From contig CACYDL010000011.1 in assembly GCA_902773195.1 (NCBI GenBank), positions 1-32,682 of the forward strand: DNA of 32,682 nt, given 5' to 3'. Of this stretch, positions 1 to 7,139 are shown one piece after another. The notes beneath the pieces were generated by a model, which had not been told where the DNA came from, made no database searches, and saw only the letters and a program-made list of their open reading frames with translations. A program made the translations under genes and the position numbers. This DNA is from an uncultured Lachnospiraceae bacterium (lineage in GTDB: Bacteria; Bacillota_A; Clostridia; Lachnospirales; Lachnospiraceae). Each line of letters opens with the position of its first letter. Within the stretch, counting starts at the first letter, position 1.

Positions 1-50
1 AGAAACAGACAGGCAGGTCTTCGTCTCAAGAGAAACCTCCGGAACAAAAA

Positions 51-101
51 AGAGAAATGCAGAGAAATGCAGAAAGAAGCAGAAAAGATGCAGAAAGGGG
101 C
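51..101. repeat. Short degenerate tandem repeat (10-11 bp unit)
   Basis: About five consecutive units resembling agaRaaRtgc; the first two (51-60 and 61-70) are identical and later ones drift. The block is purine-rich on the plus strand and lies outside any recognisable gene. I see no further function; the rest of positions 1-294 holds only the dispersed repeat copy at about 160-213. Confidence 0.6.
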
Positions 102-159
102 GGAAAATGAGAGGGCACAAACAGAAATGCGCGGCGGCGCGTACGCGCCCCGATGCAGG

Positions 160-213
160 AATTATAGCTCTTATAGAACAGATGCGCAAGCCGGGGTTTG
201 CCGGGTTCATGCT
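160..213 (-). repeat. Dispersed repeat, copy A
   Basis: This stretch matches 3508-3562 closely: both contain tatagctcttata, then cagatgcgcaagccggg, then ccgggttca in the same order and orientation. The copy lies upstream of the broken recD2 gene, while copy B lies past the BspA-like gene. No coding potential is evident. It may be a dispersed intergenic element or a trace of a local duplication. Confidence 0.65.
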
Positions 214-294
214 CCAACAGTGACAAAACTACCGTGGCTCTTTGCATTTCTGCTGTAATGGAACTGTCACCAACATCCCTTCAGAGAGGCTTAT

Positions 295-949
295 ATGGAT
301 CATCTTCGCTGCGTCGTTGAGCGAATTACATATCAGAATCAGGATAACGGCTACTCCATGATCAAGTGCAGAACCAAGGGCTACTCTGACCTGGTCACTG
401 TCGTGCGACTCATGCCGGAAACGCATGTCGGCGCGGTCCTGTCTCTGGACGGCTCCTGAAAGGTCGACCCCAGGTATGGCCGGCAGTTCACCACGGAGAA
501 GTTCGAAGAGACTCTCCCCGCGACGGTCTGCGGCATCGAGAAATATCTCGGCTCGGGACTCATAAAAGGCATCGAGCCTAAGTTCGCCAGGAAGATCGTG
601 CAGCGGTTCGGGAAAGTCACGCTCGACGTGATCGAAGAAAACCCGGACGCGCTGATCGACGTGCCGGGGATCGGCCGCCTGCACCATCCACAAATCACAG
701 GGCAGCGAGTATCCGATCGTCGTGATGCCGTTCATGATGACGCACTACATCATGCTGCAGCGGGACCTTCTGTACACGGACGTGATCCAGGCAAAGAAGA
801 TTCTTGTGCTCATCGTCGAGAAGAAAGGGACCAGGCATACGATCTGCAACAACAAGACTGTGGATCGGAATACGCGGCTGAGTGACAGAATCCAGCGAGT
901 GATGGTGAATTTCTGCAAATTGAGGCTATTTTCAAGCAGCATCTATTGA
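295..949 (+). pseudogene. recD2: RecD2-like ATP-dependent DNA helicase, nonsense and internally deleted
   Basis: Translation from ATG 295 gives the N-terminal OB-like part of RecD2/RecD-like helicases (MDHLRCVVERITYQNQDNGY). It hits an in-frame TGA at 457-459, where the family normally has Trp before KVDPRYGRQFT. The same frame then continues through IEKYLGSGLIKGI to the helix-hairpin-helix motif DVPGIG near 655-675. At about 681-689 the reading frame changes and the C-terminal UvrD-like end appears directly (HKSQGSEYPIVVMPF, MLQRDLLYT, NKTVDRNTRL), running to a TGA at 947-949. Intact RecD2 is roughly 730-750 residues; here the whole Walker A/ATPase core between HHH and motif VI is missing. 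A nonsense mutation, a large deletion and a frame change together show a dead gene. The family is recognised from conserved motifs, with high confidence. Confidence 0.88.
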
Positions 950-974
950 GCAATCCCTTATCATTGTTTATAAT
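946..974 (+). promoter_or_regulatory. Sigma-A-type promoter for the BspA/Big_2 gene
   Basis: The -35 element TTGAGC (946-951) and -10 element TATAAT (969-974) are separated by exactly 17 bp. The -35 overlaps the TGA that ends the recD2 remnant. Transcription would start near 981 and leave a leader of about 78 nt before the ATG at 1059. Confidence 0.7.
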
Positions 975-1058
975 ATATCTACTGCATATCGCGCATTTTT
1001 CCATTGAAGGATAAACATATTTTCACAACAATTGTACATTCTGACAGCGGAGGAAATC

Positions 1059-3437
1059 ATGATGAGAAGACACGGAAAGAAGTTCCTGGCCATGACGTTA
1101 TCTGTGGTGATGATTGCGACCGGCTCTTTCACAGGGTTTGCTTCAGATGATGTAATTTCAGATGAGTACATTATCGCTGCGTCCGAGAATGACGAACCGG
1201 CTGATGATGCGGAACCAGAGTATTTTTTCGAGGATGAAGAGCAGGAAGTGTATTACGAGGAAGATACCGAGAGCACTGTGGAGGATATTGCCGGAATGCC
1301 CGGGGATCCGGAAACGGTCGATGACGCTGATTCCGGAGAGGATGATGTACCGGAAACTCTTGATGAGGAAGAAGTTTCCGTGGAGACGGACACCGCTGTT
1401 GAGGATGATGTCGAGGAAGATCCTTTCATCGACGACTCTGCTGAACTGCCTGTCACTTCGGAGGAAGAATCGGAAAGTCCTTTCTTACTTGACTTCGAGG
1501 AAGGTTCTGATGACGAAGCGGTTTTGATTGGCGATCCAGAATTTGCGGATTCCGAGGAGATGATGACCGTCGAAGATGAGGAAGAACCTGACGCCGGTGA
1601 CTCTGAAGACAGCGCTTCGGACCAGGCCGATCCGTCTGAAGAAGCGGCAGAGGAGGAATCAGCAGACGAATCATCCGGCAATGAAGAATTCGTAACAGCC
1701 GATGACATTTCCATCGCCGGTGATGACGAGTCTGAAGGCGATGCTTCATTGGCAGGGAGTGGTTCTTCGGATTTCACCATCGTCGACGGTGTGCTCACAG
1801 AGTACAGCGGCAGTGGCGGAGATGTCATCATTCCGGACGGCGTGACAAGCATCGGGGAATGGGTATTCAACGCCAGCCACCTGACGAGCATCTCAATACC
1901 GAACAGTGTGAAAAGTATCGGTGATTTTGCATTTTATTCCAACCAGAAACTGATAAATGTCACAATACCGAATAGTGTGAAAAGTATCGGAGTATCGGCA
2001 TTTGGCCATTGCAAAAACCTGGCAAACGTCACGATGCCGAATAGTGCGACGAGTATCGGAGGCGGGGCTTTTTACTGCTGCGAAAGCCTGACCAGCATCA
2101 CGATTCCAAAGGGTGTGACGAGTATCGAAGAGAATTTATTTTCCTACTGCGAAAGCCTGACCAGCGTCACGATCCCGAATGGTGTGAAGCGTATTGGAAA
2201 CAAGTCATTTGATAATTGCAGAAAAATAAAAACTCTGACTATCCCGGACAGCGTCACGAGTATAGGGTCATCAGCATTTAATGGCTGCATTAATCTGCTG
2301 AGAATCTCCATTCCTTCAAGTGTTGCTTCTATCAGTGATGATGCATTTGATAACTGCAATAATGTAAAAATATTATGCCCGGTGAATGCCAAATATGTGA
2401 TTTCCTATGCGAAGAGACTTAACATCCCCTATGTAATAACAGTGACAGGCATTACGCTGAGCAAAACCTCCGCGACAATCAAGAGAGGTAATACATTAAC
2501 GCTGACCGCTGAGGTGTCACCCTCGGCAGCGACAAACAAACTGCTCAGCTGGAACAGTTCCAACACGTCCGTAGCCGAGGTCACCTCGGCGGGTAAGATT
2601 ACCGCGGTCGCGAAGGGGACGGCTGTCATCACGGCGACAGCAAAAGACGGATCAGGTGTGAAGGCTGCCTGTAAGGTGACGGTGACAGAACCTGTTACGG
2701 GCGTCACGCTGAACAGGACTTCCGCCACTGTTGCAAAGGGTAAAACGCTCCAGCTGACTGCAGCGGTTAGGCCGGCGAACGCTTCGAATAAAAATGTTAC
2801 CTGGAAGTCTAATTATCCCAGCAGAGTAAAAGTAGATCAAAGCGGTTTGGTGACGGCGGTCTCCGCGGGCAAGGCAGCCATTACCGCAACAACAAAGGAC
2901 GGCTCTTTCACAGCGAAATGTGTTGTTACAGTAAGAATACCGGTTACCGGTGTTGCGCTCAATAAAACGGCAGCCACCGTCGTGAAGGGTAAGACACTCC
3001 AGCTGACAGCCGCCGTGAAACCGACGAACGCTTCCAATAAGAACGTGACGTGGAAGTCCGGCAACACAGCTGTCGCGAAGGTCAGCAGCACCGGATTGGT
3101 GACTGCGGTCGCTAAAGGAACAGCCGTCATTACCGTAACGACTGCTGACGGGAAAAAGACCGCCACGTGCAAGATTACTGTTAAAATTCCGGTAACGGGA
3201 GTGACGCTGGACAAGACCACCGTTACTCTTAAGAAAGGTAAGACGCTGCAGCTCACCGCCGCGGTGAAGCCGACAAACGCTTCCAACAAGAACCTGACGT
3301 GGTCGTCCAATTACCCAGGCAGAGCAAAGGTCGACAGCAACGGCCTCGTAACCGCCGCATCCCCGGGCCGGGCAGCCATCACGGTGACGACTAAAGACGG
3401 ATCCTACACGGCGAAATGTATAGTGATTGTGGAATAA
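1059..3437 (+). CDS. Secreted BspA-type LRR / Big_2 surface protein with acidic linker
   Basis: This 792-residue protein begins with a signal peptide (MMRRHGKKFLAMTLSVVMIA, processed near FAS). Residues about 31-230 are an extreme Asp/Glu/Ser-rich stretch. Roughly 240-430 carry about eight BspA-type leucine-rich repeats of the form LTSITIPxGVTSIGxxAFxxC. About 445-792 hold four bacterial Ig-like (Big_2) domains beginning VTGVTLxKT and ending in KxTVxIP. Such proteins are exported adhesin or matrix-like proteins; no LPXTG motif, SLH domain or C-terminal membrane segment is visible, so attachment is unexplained. I chose ATG 1059 because GGAGGA sits 5 nt upstream; a TTG at 1032 keeps the frame open but lacks a ribosome binding site and would spoil the signal peptide. 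ATG 1062 is an equally possible start. The last two or three Ig domains are very similar at DNA level. Confidence 0.9.
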   Translation: MMRRHGKKFLAMTLSVVMIATGSFTGFASDDVISDEYIIAASENDEPADDAEPEYFFEDEEQEVYYEEDTESTVEDIAGMPGDPETVDDADSGEDDVPETLDEEEVSVETDTAVEDDVEEDPFIDDSAELPVTSEEESESPFLLDFEEGSDDEAVLIGDPEFADSEEMMTVEDEEEPDAGDSEDSASDQADPSEEAAEEESADESSGNEEFVTADDISIAGDDESEGDASLAGSGSSDFTIVDGVLTEYSGSGGDVIIPDGVTSIGEWVFNASHLTSISIPNSVKSIGDFAFYSNQKLINVTIPNSVKSIGVSAFGHCKNLANVTMPNSATSIGGGAFYCCESLTSITIPKGVTSIEENLFSYCESLTSVTIPNGVKRIGNKSFDNCRKIKTLTIPDSVTSIGSSAFNGCINLLRISIPSSVASISDDAFDNCNNVKILCPVNAKYVISYAKRLNIPYVITVTGITLSKTSATIKRGNTLTLTAEVSPSAATNKLLSWNSSNTSVAEVTSAGKITAVAKGTAVITATAKDGSGVKAACKVTVTEPVTGVTLNRTSATVAKGKTLQLTAAVRPANASNKNVTWKSNYPSRVKVDQSGLVTAVSAGKAAITATTKDGSFTAKCVVTVRIPVTGVALNKTAATVVKGKTLQLTAAVKPTNASNKNVTWKSGNTAVAKVSSTGLVTAVAKGTAVITVTTADGKKTATCKITVKIPVTGVTLDKTTVTLKKGKTLQLTAAVKPTNASNKNLTWSSNYPGRAKVDSNGLVTAASPGRAAITVTTKDGSYTAKCIVIVE

Positions 3438-3452
3438 TGTACAGAATAAAGA

Positions 3453-3486
3453 CCTCCTGTGATCATCCGGTCACAGGAGGCTTTAA
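3453..3486. terminator. Intrinsic terminator, possibly bidirectional
   Basis: A perfect 10-bp stem CCTCCTGTGA/TCACAGGAGG (3453-3462 and 3471-3480) encloses an 8-nt loop and is followed by ctttaa. It closes the plus-strand gene ending at 3437. On the minus strand it is followed by tctttattc, so it could also stop transcripts from the gene ending at 3579. Confidence 0.8.
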
Positions 3487-3507
3487 CGTATACTCGTGAC
3501 GTATCGC

Positions 3508-3562
3508 GTCTGTATAGCTCTTATACAGGACAGATGCGCAAGCCGGGTTTACCGGGTTCAAG
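3508..3562 (-). repeat. Dispersed repeat, copy B
   Basis: Second copy of the element at 160-213, between the minus-strand gene ending at 3579 and the terminator at 3453-3480. On the minus strand it contains a perfect inverted repeat CTGTATA-AGAGC-TATACAG; copy A keeps only TATA-AGAGC-TATA. That pattern fits a small structured intergenic repeat. Confidence 0.65.
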
Positions 3563-3578
3563 CATCCATGTGCCGGAT

Positions 3579-4463
3579 TTACGCCCGGTGGATCACCGCC
3601 GGATCCATCTCCTCCATGGTGCGGCAGCCAGTGTAAGCCATCGCCTTGCGAAGACCGTCGTTCATTTCCTTGAGGAAAAGCTTTACGCCGTTCTCGCGGT
3701 CCTCTTTGATCGCGGTCATCAGCGGCCTGCCGACGCCGACCGCGGCAGCTCCCAGGGCGAGCGCCTTGAAGGCGTCCATGCCGGTCGAGATCTCGTCGTC
3801 GACAAAGACCGGCACCTTTCCCTCCGTCGCCTCCAGGATATCCGGCAGGAGCATGAGCGGAGGACACGCGTACTCGATCCGGTTGTTGTGATGAGACAGC
3901 AGAAGGGCCGACACGCCCGCCGATACACACTCCCTGGCGTCGTAGACGCTCAGCACGCCCTTCGCCGCCAGCGGAAGGGAGGACTCCGCGCAGAGGCTCG
4001 CCAGCTCCTCGGTGGTGAGGGCCTTCATCTCGTAATCGTCGACGACGTCGTTGGACCCGTCGTTTCCGAAGGGATGATCGATATCGATTCCGACGGCGAG
4101 GAGACCGCAGTGGGCCGCGTGCTGAAGCTTGTCGCGGATGATGCCCCGGTCCTTATAAGGCTTGATGACTTCCACCATTTTCGCCCCGCACGACGCCAGC
4201 ATCTCGATCTCCTCGTCAGGCGCCATGCCGTACCACAGGAGAACGCCGGCGTCGGCGGCGCCCTTCGCCAGAGCGGCGGAAGCTCCCTCGAACATGAAGT
4301 GGTCCAGATGCGACAGGGCCGCGGTCATGATCGGTGAAGAGAAGGTCTCCCCGAAGATACGGCACTCCGTCGAGGGATTCGTCGAATTCATATACCTGGT
4401 TTCAATCAGAAGAGAGTCGAGATAGTTTCTTGTGATCTGGTTTGAGTTTGAAATGCGCTCCAT
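3579..4463 (-). CDS. FMN-dependent alpha-hydroxy-acid dehydrogenase-family protein
   Basis: The 294-residue product has the TIM-barrel pattern of the lactate oxidase/glycolate oxidase/type 2 IPP isomerase superfamily. Visible are SSPIMTAALSHLDH (about 42-55), an AAKGVLS strand with Lys168, ALLLSHHNNR (about 187-195) in place of the usual SNHGGR with His192 and Arg195 kept, and VFVDDEISTGMDAFKALALGA ending in VGVGRP (about 219-247), the FMN-phosphate segment. The two glycines after the catalytic His are Asn-Asn, so this is a divergent subfamily and its substrate cannot be named. ATG 4463 is chosen because AAAGGAAAGGAAG lies just upstream; an in-frame GTG at 4511 has no ribosome binding site. 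It is separated from the next upstream gene (stop at 4540) by a hairpin, so it is probably transcribed on its own. Confidence 0.8.
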   Translation of the reverse strand: MERISNSNQITRNYLDSLLIETRYMNSTNPSTECRIFGETFSSPIMTAALSHLDHFMFEGASAALAKGAADAGVLLWYGMAPDEEIEMLASCGAKMVEVIKPYKDRGIIRDKLQHAAHCGLLAVGIDIDHPFGNDGSNDVVDDYEMKALTTEELASLCAESSLPLAAKGVLSVYDARECVSAGVSALLLSHHNNRIEYACPPLMLLPDILEATEGKVPVFVDDEISTGMDAFKALALGAAAVGVGRPLMTAIKEDRENGVKLFLKEMNDGLRKAMAYTGCRTMEEMDPAVIHRA

Positions 4464-4510
4464 ATTACTTCCTTTCCTTTGTGCATTTTCAACTTGTTCC
4501 CAAACGGACA

Positions 4511-4530
4511 CCGACGCCCGCCGGCGTCGG
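4511..4530. terminator. Hairpin between the HMA-like gene and the FMN enzyme gene
   Basis: Perfect 8-bp inverted repeat CCGACGCC/GGCGTCGG with a CGCC loop, lying just past the stop of the gene at 4540-4962. No clean U-tract follows on the minus strand (tgtccgtttggg), so terminator function is plausible but unproven. Confidence 0.45.
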
Positions 4531-4539
4531 GCCGTCCCA

Positions 4540-4962
4540 TCACATTTTCTCGAGCCTGATCAGCTGGCCGGCGTGATAGGCCAGCTGCACGGGCATCGGC
4601 ATGACCACGTCAAAAAACGCCTCCGCGAGGATGTGCCGGCGCATCTTCCTCTTGAAATGGGGATCCAGCCCCCGCCGCCGGATCTCTTCCGCGTTGAGAA
4701 ACGGACTCTCGGGCTCCGTGTCGGGGTACGCCGCCGGATCCGGGGACGCCTCCGCCTCCCTGATGTGTTCCAGCAGCGCGGCTTCCTCTCCACTGTAGAA
4801 GATTCCCGCTCCGCCGGTCGCCCTGTAAATCCGCACGTCCAGGACCTCCGGGATACGCAGCAGCGCCAGCCGGACCGCTCTCGACTCCTCCGGGGTCAGC
4901 CCCCCTCCCGCGAGACGTATCCTGACTCTGCCCGGATTTCTGTGCTCCACTGTAAATTTCAT
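4540..4962 (-). CDS. Stand-alone HMA-like (heavy-metal-associated) domain protein
   Basis: The N-terminal about 75 residues (HRNPGRVRIRL, then LTPEESRAVRLALLRIPEVL, then DVRIYRATGGAGIFYSG) have the pattern of the divergent HMA domain found at the front of Firmicute heavy-metal P-type ATPases, which normally read HELPGRIRVRL and VYERTGNAVI. There is no CxxC metal-binding pair. After a charged linker the end (KRKMRRHILAEAFFDVVMPM, then PVQLAYHAGQ) resembles the segment entering the first membrane helix of those ATPases, and the protein stops there at 140 residues with no ATPase following. It may be a genuine small membrane-associated partner or a truncated ATPase N-terminus. The start has AAAGGAGG 10 nt upstream. 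It begins 30 bp after the CARF nuclease gene, so the two are likely co-transcribed. Confidence 0.72.
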   Translation of the reverse strand: MKFTVEHRNPGRVRIRLAGGGLTPEESRAVRLALLRIPEVLDVRIYRATGGAGIFYSGEEAALLEHIREAEASPDPAAYPDTEPESPFLNAEEIRRRGLDPHFKRKMRRHILAEAFFDVVMPMPVQLAYHAGQLIRLEKM

Positions 4963-4992
4963 CGGTCAGGGACCTCCTTTCCGTCACCCGGT

Positions 4993-6156
4993 TTATTTTA
5001 CATGGTTCGCCTGCAGGATTCCGACCAGCCGGTCTCTGGAGAGATCCTCCCATTCGGCGACCTCGATGTCGAGCTCCGCCGCCCTCTTTCGCATCAGCGG
5101 CCTGCTCCTGGTCACGTTGGAGGAGGTGACGATCATGGCGCGGGATCCCTTTCCGCCGAAACGGTCCCTCAGAATCGCCAGCTCGTTGAGGGCCTCCGTC
5201 CGGATCTCGCTGGTCTTGCAGCTGATGAACATCGGCTGGATTCCCCGCACCGCCATCACGTCGATCTCGTTGGTGACCGCGTTTCTCTGGCTGGATCCGC
5301 CCTCCCAGTTCACCACGGCGCTCAGCACCACGTCATCGAAGCAGCCTGCCTCCAGGCAGCTGCGGTAGACCTGGAGCTCCAGCACCGCGCCGATGTCCCG
5401 CAGCCAGAACCTCACCGTCTCATCCGGGAAATCCAGGCTCACCTGTCCGTCCCCGATCCGGAGGGCACGGATCAGCCCCTCGCTCTCCAGATCGCGCAGC
5501 ATGTCCTCGTCCGCCTTTACGACGTGTCTGTCCGCCTTCAGGACGGCGGGCCCTTCGGCGTGAAGCCTGCCGGGCTCCGAGGAGGAAATCTGCTGCAGGT
5601 AAGTGATCTGCTGCCGCCAGATCCTCCTGTATTTCCGGAATACGGAAAACAGCCGCCGGATGTCGCCGATCCGTTCCTTCAGGTTCACGCCGCCGCTTCT
5701 CCCCGGGAGCAGCGTTCCTCCCGCCATGAGGAAGCAGGATTTCGCGTCCAGGACGACGGTGCACGGCAGGTTTCTGGCGAAGGCCGCGTTGCGGATCTCG
5801 AAAAACGCGTTCTTTTTGCGGCTGTAGGTAAACACGGCGGTGTCCCTGCTCACCGAACCGGCTGCAAAGAGAGACGCGTCGGTGCCTCCCGAAATGTCGA
5901 TGGCGCAGTCGCGATGCGACGCGAGCACCTCCAGGAGCTTTTTCTCCACCTTGCCCGCGTCCAACATACTGACCGGCACGATCGTGATCCGCACCTTGCA
6001 GCCTCTGTAGCGGAAATATTCCTCCAGGGACTTCTGCAGGATCCGGGACTCCACCTCCGGGGGACACAGGATCACGGTCTCCTCCGGGCGGAACATCTCC
6101 GTCCCGAGGACGTTTTCGATCGGCATCTCATCATACAGTTCGATCAGCGTTTTCAT
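4993..6156 (-). CDS. Card1/Can2-like CARF-domain nuclease (DUF1887 family)
   Basis: The 387-residue protein has the two-part design of the DUF1887/Card1-Can2 family. Residues 1 to about 150 form a CARF-like Rossmann domain containing the ligand-loop motif DISGGTDAS (about 88-96). About 165-240 look like a helical/winged-helix linker, and about 250-387 form a PD-(D/E)xK-like nuclease domain with Glu260 (AVLELQVY), NEIDV (Asp299) and FISCK (Lys314). In characterised Card1/Can2 proteins the nuclease is switched on by cyclic tetra-adenylate made by type III CRISPR complexes. Compared with the Card1 motif IECK, the acidic residue two before Lys is Ser312 here, so catalysis needs testing. No cas gene or array lies in the window. 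It starts at ATG 6156 behind GAGGAAGG and leads a probable two-gene unit with the HMA-like gene. Confidence 0.8.
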   Translation of the reverse strand: MKTLIELYDEMPIENVLGTEMFRPEETVILCPPEVESRILQKSLEEYFRYRGCKVRITIVPVSMLDAGKVEKKLLEVLASHRDCAIDISGGTDASLFAAGSVSRDTAVFTYSRKKNAFFEIRNAAFARNLPCTVVLDAKSCFLMAGGTLLPGRSGGVNLKERIGDIRRLFSVFRKYRRIWRQQITYLQQISSSEPGRLHAEGPAVLKADRHVVKADEDMLRDLESEGLIRALRIGDGQVSLDFPDETVRFWLRDIGAVLELQVYRSCLEAGCFDDVVLSAVVNWEGGSSQRNAVTNEIDVMAVRGIQPMFISCKTSEIRTEALNELAILRDRFGGKGSRAMIVTSSNVTRSRPLMRKRAAELDIEVAEWEDLSRDRLVGILQANHVK

Positions 6157-6347
6157 ATGGCGCCCGCCTTCCTCTCTCCCGCCGCTCTTTTCTCGGTCCG
6201 CGCCGGAATTTCCGCTGTCCGCTTTACCGGAAATATTATCTCACAGGAAGGGAGGATTCTCAAGGGCGCCGTCCCGCCGAAGCAGGATTCCTCTCCGTCC
6301 GGGCCGGGGCTCCGCCCCATCCGGAGCAGGGTTTTTTCCCGTCCGCA

Positions 6348-7139
6348 TCACGGTTCCTTCCCGTTCCATCCTCCGTAGAGCGTCCGCATCCAGCCGCCCA
6401 CGTCCATGCCGTAGACCGCCCCGAGTCTCTCCTCCGTCAGTACCTCGCCGACCGTGCCGCAGGCCGCGGTCTCTCCCCTGTCGATCAGCACGGCGCTCTT
6501 TCCGAAGGCCCGGGCGAGGGACAGGTCGTGCACCGCAGAGAGGATCGCGCGCTCCCCTTCCCCGAGCCAGCCGCCGAGCAGCTCGAACAGCTGCTTCTGG
6601 TATTTCAGGTCGAGATGGTTTGTCGGCTCGTCCAGAAGAAGGATCTTCGGATTCTGGGCAAAAAGCTGGGCGAGAAATGCCCTCTGGCGTTCTCCGCCGG
6701 AGAGGGTCAGAAGCGGCTGATCCAGCAGCTCCGTCATCCCGGTTCTCTCAGCCGCCTCCTCTGTCCTGCGCTCCGTATCCGCCTCGCTCAGGCGGGAGAA
6801 CATCCCTCCCCTGTGGGAATAGAGTCCCAGCCGGATGACGTCCCTCACCGTATACTCGATCCCCGCGGGATGATTCTGCTCGAGAAGGCCGATCAGATGG
6901 GCGCGTTCCCTGCTCCTGAGGGAAGCGTTGTCTCTTCCCCCGATCAGAACGCTCCCGCCGCAGGGGACCGCCCGGGTCAGCGCCCTGAGGATCGTCGTCT
7001 TTCCCGCCCCGTTGGGACCGGCCAGCATCATCCACCCGCCGGCGTGAAGGTCAAAGGAGATGTTTCTGACAATCTCCCGTCCTCCCAGCGTGACGGTCAG
7101 GTTCCTTACTGACAGCAGCACATCGGTCTGTACGTTCAT
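6348..7139 (-). CDS. btuD: Cobalamin ABC transporter ATP-binding protein
   Basis: A 263-residue ABC ATPase of the FecE/BtuD type. It shows Walker A GPNGAGKT (41-48), signature LSGGERQR (146-153), Walker B ILLLDEPT (166-173) with Glu171, the following NHLDL D-loop, and the switch His in AVHDLSLA. The family energises uptake of siderophores, haem or cobalamin; cobalamin is inferred here from the riboswitch upstream of the operon. Its ATG overlaps the permease stop (TGATG at 7139), so the two are translationally coupled. The reading frame stays open upstream to 7919 inside the permease gene, but that extension is not homologous to anything and is rejected. About 190 bp without a gene separate it from the next gene downstream, with only GC-rich hairpins and no clear U-tract. 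Confidence 0.9.
   Translation of the reverse strand: MNVQTDVLLSVRNLTVTLGGREIVRNISFDLHAGGWMMLAGPNGAGKTTILRALTRAVPCGGSVLIGGRDNASLRSRERAHLIGLLEQNHPAGIEYTVRDVIRLGLYSHRGGMFSRLSEADTERRTEEAAERTGMTELLDQPLLTLSGGERQRAFLAQLFAQNPKILLLDEPTNHLDLKYQKQLFELLGGWLGEGERAILSAVHDLSLARAFGKSAVLIDRGETAACGTVGEVLTEERLGAVYGMDVGGWMRTLYGGWNGKEP

Noticed and set aside
1253..1891. Ser-rich minus-strand frame opposite the acidic linker
   Set aside because: It is the mirror of Asp/Glu/Ser codons (TCC, TCT, TCA) and has no start signal.
6160..6347. GC-rich hairpins (e.g. ggggc-tccg-cccc) after btuD as a terminator
   Set aside because: No U-tract follows on the minus strand, so a terminator cannot be supported.
4432..6378. 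648-codon plus-strand frame across the FMN, HMA-like and CARF genes
   Set aside because: Long antisense frames are expected over GC-rich genes; the translation has no recognisable motif, and minus-strand genes with ribosome binding sites explain the region.
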